Source of the DNA: JAYEID01 sp964581885
GTDB taxonomy: Bacteria > Patescibacteriota > WWE3 > JAUXAW01 > JAYEID01
Assembly (NCBI GenBank): GCA_964581885.1
Contig: CAZOPS010000030.1
Location: forward strand, 1 to 8,889
Direction: 5' to 3'
DNA length: 8,889 nt
Numbering within the stretch: the first letter of the stretch is position 1; the number at the start of each line of letters is the position of its first letter. The translations under genes and the position numbers were made by a program. This document shows positions 5,441 through 8,889 of the stretch, piece after piece. The notes under the pieces were generated by a model. It made no database searches. It was not told where the DNA came from and was given only the letters and a program-made list of their open reading frames with translations.

Positions 5441-5818
5441 ATGTACGGTGTGGGTTTATTTGGTTTCTTGAGTTTGACACGTTACCTTGGTACTCTTTTC
5501 GGTCGGAAGAACTCTTGGACCGAGGGGGTTAGTGTTCACCCGGATACCGTTTCCTGGGTGGGGTGGTTTTCTGTCCATCCAGTTGATATGAGGATTCCAG
5601 GGTTTCTTGTCAACCTCATTCTCGAACGTGTTGGAAGCCGGAGGAGACTTCGCGTTGTTGTCTTTGAAGATGCTATTCGCACTGTTGGGATTTGGACTCC
5701 GGGACAGGCTGCGAAAGTAGCCAGCCAAATGGAAATCGGTGAAGATGGTAACTTCCATTATGCCAATGAACGCAGCGGAATCCAGCGCCCTTTGCAGTTT
5801 CTAGGATTGGTCGAGTAA
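5441..5818 (+). CDS. Hypothetical protein, first gene of accessory unit 1
   Basis: This 125-residue protein is not recognised. The ATG at 5441 is preferred over an in-frame TTG at 5336 because AAAGGAGG (5426-5433) sits 7 nt before it, and the upstream stretch holds the promoter and leader hairpin. The N-terminus MYGVGLFGFLSLTRYLGTLFG is mildly hydrophobic but too short and polar to call a membrane segment. The middle has two VHP repeats (EGVSVHPDTVSWVGWFSVHPVD). A basic strand RVGSRRRLRVVVFEDAIRTVGIW follows. It is followed after 25 bp by the next gene, with which it is probably co-transcribed. GC-richer codon use than dnaG-rpoD suggests later acquisition. Confidence 0.8.
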   Translation: MYGVGLFGFLSLTRYLGTLFGRKNSWTEGVSVHPDTVSWVGWFSVHPVDMRIPGFLVNLILERVGSRRRLRVVVFEDAIRTVGIWTPGQAAKVASQMEIGEDGNFHYANERSGIQRPLQFLGLVE

Positions 5819-5843
5819 TTTCGAGGTAAAGGAGTCTGGGAAA

Positions 5844-6257
5844 ATGCATGCAGGGCAAACAGTTATAGTGTCAGTTGTCGCTACCCAGGAAGTAACGGAC
5901 GCTTCAACGAAAGAACAGAAAGAAGCTCTTGGCTTGAAGGTTCGTAACGCTGTGACTAACGTTACACTTGCGGCTATGGGGACAGTCGAGTTCGAGTGGC
6001 GCTGCCCACTTGTTTTCGCTAGCGAGGTTGATGTGAGCGTTCGGGCAGCGGTACGCCCCTCGGACACATTCGACCTGAGCAGGGGCGAGCGAATCGATCT
6101 ACTGAAGGCAATCCTTCTGGTTTTGCAAGATGCACGGGGAGATGTATTCCCGGAACGCTGTATGATGAAGTTCTGCTTGGAGGAAGTGAGGGGGGCGCTT
6201 TTTGCGGAGATGACCGGAGGGCCTTCCTACCGATTGCCAAAGAAGCGTTTTCAATAG
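5844..6257 (+). CDS. Hypothetical protein, second gene of accessory unit 1
   Basis: This 137-residue protein is not recognised. AAAGGAG (5828-5834) lies 9 nt before the ATG, strongly supporting the start. The N-terminal half (QTVIVSVVATQEVTD, then VTNVTLAAMGTVEFEWRCPLVFASEVDVSVRAAVRP) alternates in a way that suggests beta strands. The second half (SRGERIDLLKAILLVLQDA) suggests a helix. There is no signal peptide, transmembrane segment or catalytic motif that I can name. It lies between two genes on the same strand with short gaps (25 and 29 bp), consistent with one three-gene operon from the 5336 promoter. Confidence 0.8.
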   Translation: MHAGQTVIVSVVATQEVTDASTKEQKEALGLKVRNAVTNVTLAAMGTVEFEWRCPLVFASEVDVSVRAAVRPSDTFDLSRGERIDLLKAILLVLQDARGDVFPERCMMKFCLEEVRGALFAEMTGGPSYRLPKKRFQ

Positions 6258-6286
6258 AAAGGCGCATGAAAAACTAAGGAGCCTAT

Positions 6287-6517
6287 ATGAGTGCGCAAGT
6301 AGCAGTTCGCTATGGAGATACTCCCCGCTGGGTTCAAGCAAAATCCGGGGACGTCGAGGAGAACGAGGATGGGACGGTTGATGTATTCGCATGGGGTTAT
6401 GTTTTCAGAGGGTGTGAAGTGTTTAAAGCACCTTCTGACCGGTTCGAACCAGAGACGAGATATGTGTTGGTAACACACCCCACTGGAAACAGGTTGCGGG
6501 TCTGGTGGCCGGTTTAG
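6287..6517 (+). CDS. Hypothetical small protein, third gene of accessory unit 1
   Basis: This 76-residue protein is not recognised. AAGGAG (6276-6281) lies 5 nt before the ATG. The sequence is strand-rich (SAQVAVRYGDTPRWVQAKSG, then TVDVFAWGYVFRGCEVFKAP, ending RYVLVTHPTGNRLRVWWPV) and rich in aromatic residues, as in small beta-barrel proteins, but this is only an impression. It is the last gene before a strong stem-loop terminator (6543-6594), which closes the three-gene unit. Confidence 0.78.
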   Translation: MSAQVAVRYGDTPRWVQAKSGDVEENEDGTVDVFAWGYVFRGCEVFKAPSDRFEPETRYVLVTHPTGNRLRVWWPV

Positions 6518-6542
6518 TTAGATGATCATTCAGTATTCGTAA

Positions 6543-6594
6543 AGCGAGCATGTTTTTCGCCCCGCGGCGAAGATATGCTCGCTCGTATCTTTTT
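6543..6594 (+). terminator. Intrinsic terminator of accessory unit 1
   Basis: AGCGAGCAT (6543-6551) pairs perfectly with ATGCTCGCT (6575-6583). Inside it TTCGCC pairs with GGCGAA. TTTTT (6590-6594) follows six bases after the stem. Confidence 0.8.
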
Positions 6595-6601
6595 ATGCAA
6601 C

Positions 6602-6622
6602 TCTAAGCCCCGGGGGCTTAGA
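6602..6622. other. Perfect inverted repeat between units 1 and 2
   Basis: TCTAAGCC (6602-6609) pairs with GGCTTAGA (6615-6622) around CCGGG. No T tract follows on the + strand, so it may be an operator, a stabilising stem or a second weak terminator. The interval 6518-6704 holds only this hairpin, the terminator and AGTAA/TTACT around TCGCG (6656-6670), which abuts the promoter. No gene is seen there. Confidence 0.6.
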
Positions 6623-6670
6623 ATAGAATGACTAGTCTGTGTTTCCAAGCTATTGAGTAATCGCGTTACT

Positions 6671-6710
6671 ATCTTATAAAGTTGTAAATTACCCCCCAAG
6701 TTGCTATAAT
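6671..6710 (+). promoter_or_regulatory. Sigma-70-type promoter of accessory unit 2
   Basis: ATCTTATAAAG (6671-6681), then TTGTAA (6682-6687), 17 nt, TATAAT (6705-6710). The -10 is a perfect consensus. Predicted start is near 6717, giving a ~72-nt leader. An inverted repeat (6656-6670) directly upstream could be a regulator site. Confidence 0.85.
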
Positions 6711-6723
6711 TCCTTTTAATCCA

Positions 6724-6775
6724 GGCCGAAAAGGCCAAATAGAAGAAGCTTTGCTTACCGGGCGAAAGGCCCGAA
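6724..6775 (+). promoter_or_regulatory. Leader hairpins of accessory unit 2
   Basis: GGCC (6724-6727) pairs with GGCC (6733-6736) across GAAAA. CGGGC pairs with GCCCG across GAAAG (about 6760-6774), ending against the AAAGGAG ribosome site. The first hairpin begins 13 nt after the -10 box, the same spacing as the GGCC hairpin of unit 3. Confidence 0.55.
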
Positions 6776-6788
6776 AGGAGACGACGAA

Positions 6789-7379
6789 ATGTCGGAGCGA
6801 AGTATCACGATTCGGAGGACGGATTTGGCAATCAGAGAAGCTTTCAAGATTGCCCTCGCACAATACGGTGTTAGGTTGGTTCCCGACATGCCGTTTATCA
6901 AGATTGTTGGGAACAAGCAGTATGGCTGCGTTACAGTCTCGACCAAAGGATGTGCGGGTGACGTAGTTCTCAGAATTAGTGATGAGAACTTCTACTATTT
7001 CATCCAGGTTAAGATTACTCGGATGTATGGTGAAGAGCTCTCCCGGCCGCGAGTTGTTCGGTTCGAGCATTCTGGTGGGATATTGAATAACTTGATGCAT
7101 ATCCTTAGCGAAGTGACTGCTCATCGCAACATTGTTGCCTATGAGCTGGTCAAGTTTGCTCAAGGATACGATGTAGCGTCTTCGTTGCGCCACCACATTT
7201 GGGAGTATCCCGAAGTGGATGTGAAGATGGGCTACATTGTGCTTAGGTACGAGGTCCCTGAGCTTCAGATTTCGGAGCTCGTGCTCTGGTACAACAGTGT
7301 TTCGGGGTTTTTCCGTGGGGAGCTTGACGGTTCTGAGTTCGACCGAGATCCGCTGACTGGGGAATGGTCTCGGGCTTAG
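6789..7379 (+). CDS. Hypothetical protein of accessory unit 2
   Basis: This 196-residue protein is not recognised. AAAGGAG (6774-6780), 8 nt before the ATG, fixes the start. The N-terminal SERSITIRRTDLAIREAFKIALAQYG looks helical. The middle (FIKIVGNKQYGCVTVSTKGCAGDVVLRISDENFYYFIQVKITRMYG) suggests beta strands with two Cys. The C-terminal half includes ILNNLMHILSEVTAHRNIVAYELVKFAQGYD and a strand-rich tail ending DPLTGEWSRA. There are no membrane segments. It is a single-gene unit with its own promoter (6682-6710) and terminator (7397-7445). A long reverse-strand frame covering it is a shadow, lacking a ribosome site or promoter. Confidence 0.82.
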   Translation: MSERSITIRRTDLAIREAFKIALAQYGVRLVPDMPFIKIVGNKQYGCVTVSTKGCAGDVVLRISDENFYYFIQVKITRMYGEELSRPRVVRFEHSGGILNNLMHILSEVTAHRNIVAYELVKFAQGYDVASSLRHHIWEYPEVDVKMGYIVLRYEVPELQISELVLWYNSVSGFFRGELDGSEFDRDPLTGEWSRA

Positions 7380-7396
7380 TAAGATTGTGAGTTCGC

Positions 7397-7445
7397 ACAG
7401 GGTTTTCTGTATGGATTTTCCTAGCAGGAGACCCTGTTCTTTTTC
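7397..7445 (+). terminator. Intrinsic terminator of accessory unit 2
   Basis: A 13-bp stem, ACAGGGTTTTCTG (7397-7409) with CAGGAGACCCTGT (7425-7437) including two T-G pairs, is followed by TCTTTTTC (7438-7445). Confidence 0.85.
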
Positions 7446-7501
7446 ACCCAACTCCTACTACTAGACTAGATTTTCCACCAAACACTTCCGAACGCCGTTC
7501 A

Positions 7502-7666
7502 CCACACGGAGCCACGCTGAGCGTGGCTAAACCCTGCTAAGCGGGGAGTTATTCATCTCGCCTGCACACAGGCACTAACTTCTGGTTGTGAATACAACAT
7601 TTCCATTTTCTACTCCAAACAAGATTAGAACTTGTTTACATAACTTCTAAATAATATCTTATAAAA
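7502..7666 (+). repeat. Structured direct repeat, copy B (cassette header)
   Basis: This is the second copy of the 5171-5335 repeat. Here the stems are more perfect. AGCCACGC pairs fully with GCGTGGCT around TGA (7511-7529), and CCCTGC pairs with GCGGGG around TAA (including T-G). GCCTG/CAGGC and GTTGT/ACAAC are unchanged. CGGAGCCA (7508-7515) equals the last eight bases of tRNA-Asn. Differences from copy A include substitutions that keep or weaken pairing. It ends with ATCTTATAAAA against the -35 box. The stretch 7446-7501 before it holds nothing identifiable. Confidence 0.88.
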
Positions 7667-7695
7667 TTGGATTTTAGGGTGTTTTGTGGTATAAT
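7667..7695 (+). promoter_or_regulatory. Sigma-70-type promoter of accessory unit 3
   Basis: TTGGAT (7667-7672), 17 nt, TATAAT (7690-7695). Predicted start is near 7702, with a ~57-nt leader. GGCC (7709-7712) and GGCC (7720-7723) form a small leader hairpin, starting 13 nt after the -10 box as in unit 2. Confidence 0.82.
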
Positions 7696-7758
7696 ATCTG
7701 CAGTAACTGGCCATATAAAGGCCTTGAGAGTAGAAGAATCAGAATTGAGGAGGGAATT

Positions 7759-8292
7759 ATGGAGCACTTGGGGTTCTTGCCCGCAGAATGGGATGCTGAT
7801 GACCTCGGTCATCTCCTTTTGGAGCATGCCGAGCAGATCAGCACCTTTTGTGGGAAAGACGTGACTGTGGTCTTACAGCACCTACGGGACGAAGAGCCTG
7901 TGGATCAAGATGTCCTACATGACTCCAGTAGATACGCCACCGTTATATTCAGTGAGGAATTTGTATCTGCTTACAGGAGTGGGGACTACGCAAGTGGTTG
8001 GGCAATCAAGCCGCGTAAAGTTGTGGCGAGCTTGGCTCAAGCACTGCGTATCTTGGATAAGGGTTGGGGTATAGATCCTTATATGGTTATCAACGACCGC
8101 CCTGCCCTTCGGGTAAGTAGTGTTGACCACATGACGCTAGATTGGGTATACACTACTCTTTATCCCGCTTTCCGGTGGGATCTCGAGGAAAATCCAGTCC
8201 CGCGCAGCGTCGTGGATCGGATCGCGGGAGTTATCAAGAACGGCCGAAGCAACAAGGTTAGTGGAGGTGTTATCAAGGCCGGTTTGCGGTGA
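7759..8292 (+). CDS. Hypothetical protein, first gene of accessory unit 3
   Basis: This 177-residue protein is not recognised. The ATG at 7759 follows GAGGAGGG (7747-7754). An upstream in-frame ATG at 7684 is rejected because it overlaps the promoter. The N-terminus is acidic (EHLGFLPAEWDADDLGHLLLEHAEQISTFCGKDVTVVLQHLRDEE). The middle includes SSRYATVIFSEEFVSAYRSGDYASGWAIKPRKVVASLAQALRILDKGWGIDPYMVINDRP, and the end is basic (VIKNGRSNKVSGGVIKAGLR). No signal peptide, membrane segment or known catalytic motif is visible. The next gene starts 29 bp downstream on the same strand and is probably co-transcribed. Confidence 0.82.
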   Translation: MEHLGFLPAEWDADDLGHLLLEHAEQISTFCGKDVTVVLQHLRDEEPVDQDVLHDSSRYATVIFSEEFVSAYRSGDYASGWAIKPRKVVASLAQALRILDKGWGIDPYMVINDRPALRVSSVDHMTLDWVYTTLYPAFRWDLEENPVPRSVVDRIAGVIKNGRSNKVSGGVIKAGLR

Positions 8293-8321
8293 GACTATCA
8301 TTAGGATAAGGAGAGTGCGAT

Positions 8322-8702
8322 ATGTATCTTGACAGCCCGCGTTGGAAAGAAGGAGTTTGTGAGGTTCATAGGCTTCCTCAAACGCCTTGCCCGGCGTGTA
8401 TTGCGGAAGGACATGATGACATGTTCGTCCATTTGCAGAGGGCGGACATAGAGTGCGGTGGTCTGGACCCTGACATGCCTTTAATTGGATTTGTTCCAGA
8501 GGGCGCTCCGGTTGTGTTGCACGAGGAGAAAATCAGGGGAGCCGGACTAGAAGGATTATTTCGAGGTTGTACGGGCCAGTTCAAGGACCCCGATGAGCCC
8601 GCATGGGGAATTGAACTCCTTGAGAATCTCGGAGTTGTCGAAGCCTGCCGTGCTGACGAGTTCAGTGTTGTCACCCAGAGAGGTCCTGTTTGTATGGCGT
8701 GA
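8322..8702 (+). CDS. Hypothetical protein with a possible zinc-binding Cys/His cluster
   Basis: This 126-residue protein is not recognised. AAGGAG (8308-8313) lies 8 nt before the ATG. Near the N-terminus, C13, H16, C23-P-A-C26 and H31 are closely spaced (CEVHRLPQTPCPACIAEGH). This resembles a treble-clef or rubredoxin-like metal site with one CxxC knuckle, but only one CxxC is present, so metal binding is a guess. The remainder is acidic and Gly-rich (LIGFVPEGAPVVLHEEKIRGAGLEGLFRGC) and ends EFSVVTQRGPVCMA. It is the second gene of unit 3, followed directly by a terminator. Confidence 0.8.
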   Translation: MYLDSPRWKEGVCEVHRLPQTPCPACIAEGHDDMFVHLQRADIECGGLDPDMPLIGFVPEGAPVVLHEEKIRGAGLEGLFRGCTGQFKDPDEPAWGIELLENLGVVEACRADEFSVVTQRGPVCMA

Positions 8703-8711
8703 CAATTACCC

Positions 8712-8757
8712 GAACGGGGGAATTCTCGACGATGAGAACCCCCGTTCTTTCATTTTT
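8712..8757 (+). terminator. Intrinsic terminator of accessory unit 3
   Basis: GAACGGGGG (8712-8720) pairs perfectly with CCCCCGTTC (8739-8747), with an inner TTCTC/GAGAA pairing, followed by TTTCATTTTT (8748-8757). On the reverse strand the flanking bases are not T-rich, so it serves mainly the + strand genes. Confidence 0.85.
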
Positions 8758-8788
8758 AGAAATAGTGAGTAGAGGGGTGGGGTAGGGA

Positions 8789-8889
8789 CTAACCAATTGC
8801 TAGCAAATTCTCGGTTTCCCCTTTAACAACAGCAATATCATCAATTTCTTTTAATATACCAGTTCGAAAAGCGTGCCAGTGCGCGAGCC
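8789..8889 (-). CDS. C-terminal fragment of a reverse-strand gene (partial)
   Basis: Reading from the window edge on the reverse strand, one frame stays open for 32 residues (LAHWHAFRTGILKEIDDIAVV, then KGETENLLAIG) and stops with TAG at 8791-8789. Composition and the helix-then-strand character look protein-like, and the other two reverse frames stop early. The family is not recognised from this piece. It would converge on accessory unit 3, with the terminator at 8712-8757 between them. The rest of the gene is outside the window. Confidence 0.45.
   Translation of the reverse strand, partial: LAHWHAFRTGILKEIDDIAVVKGETENLLAIG

Noticed and set aside
6669..7451. Reverse-strand gene of 260 residues
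   Set aside because: It lies opposite the 6789-7379 gene, which has a promoter, ribosome site and terminator. The reverse frame runs through both terminator and promoter and has no ribosome site of its own.
5171..7666. Insertion sequence flanked by long direct repeats
   Set aside because: No transposase is encoded between the repeats, and the repeats are cassette headers at the same end of each unit rather than inverted termini.
7684..7758. Upstream ATG at 7684 as the start of the first unit 3 gene
   Set aside because: It precedes and overlaps the -10 box (7690-7695), so it would not be on the transcript. The ATG at 7759 has a strong ribosome site.

Overview
The window looks like part of a scaffold from a Candidate Phyla Radiation (Patescibacteria) genome. 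This is an inference from three things: a compact dnaG-rpoD operon with no rpsU, a group I intron in a tRNA anticodon, and free-standing GIY-YIG and LAGLIDADG endonuclease genes packed against tRNA genes. A run of exactly 100 N (51-150) marks a scaffold gap inside a tandem repeat.

Layout. 1-722: the 3' end of a tRNA (probably Ser), a scaffold gap within a ~30 bp tandem repeat, a small GIY-YIG gene, then a second exact 17-nt copy of the tRNA 3' end. 723-3580: core replication and transcription genes, dnaG (primase) and rpoD (primary sigma factor), overlapping by 4 nt. 3660-5184: an HTH-LAGLIDADG homing-endonuclease-like gene whose last codons carry a promoter for tRNA-Asn(GUU). That tRNA is interrupted in its anticodon by a 288-nt group I intron. 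A second GIY-YIG gene follows, and then a 13-nt copy of the tRNA-Asn 3' end. 5172-8757: an accessory block of five unrecognised small genes in three transcription units, each with a sigma-70-type promoter (TTG..., exactly 17 nt, TATAAT/TATAGT), strong Shine-Dalgarno sites and a stem-loop terminator. Two of the three units start with a ~165 bp structured direct repeat (about 5171-5335 and 7502-7666). 8789-8889: probable C-terminus of a reverse-strand gene.

How the parts fit. The most striking pattern is that both GIY-YIG genes lie between a complete tRNA 3' end and a downstream duplicate of that same 3' end, at two different tRNAs. This is the footprint expected of a small mobile unit that enters a tRNA gene at its T-arm/acceptor region and restores the tRNA with its own copy of the 3' end. 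The structured repeat that heads the accessory cassettes also begins with sequence resembling the tRNA-Asn 3' end, so the accessory block may have accumulated at the same tRNA by a related process. The five accessory genes share architecture (promoter, 57-72 nt leader, AAGGAG-type ribosome site, terminator) that contrasts with the core genes, which lack clear ribosome sites. Their functions are unknown.
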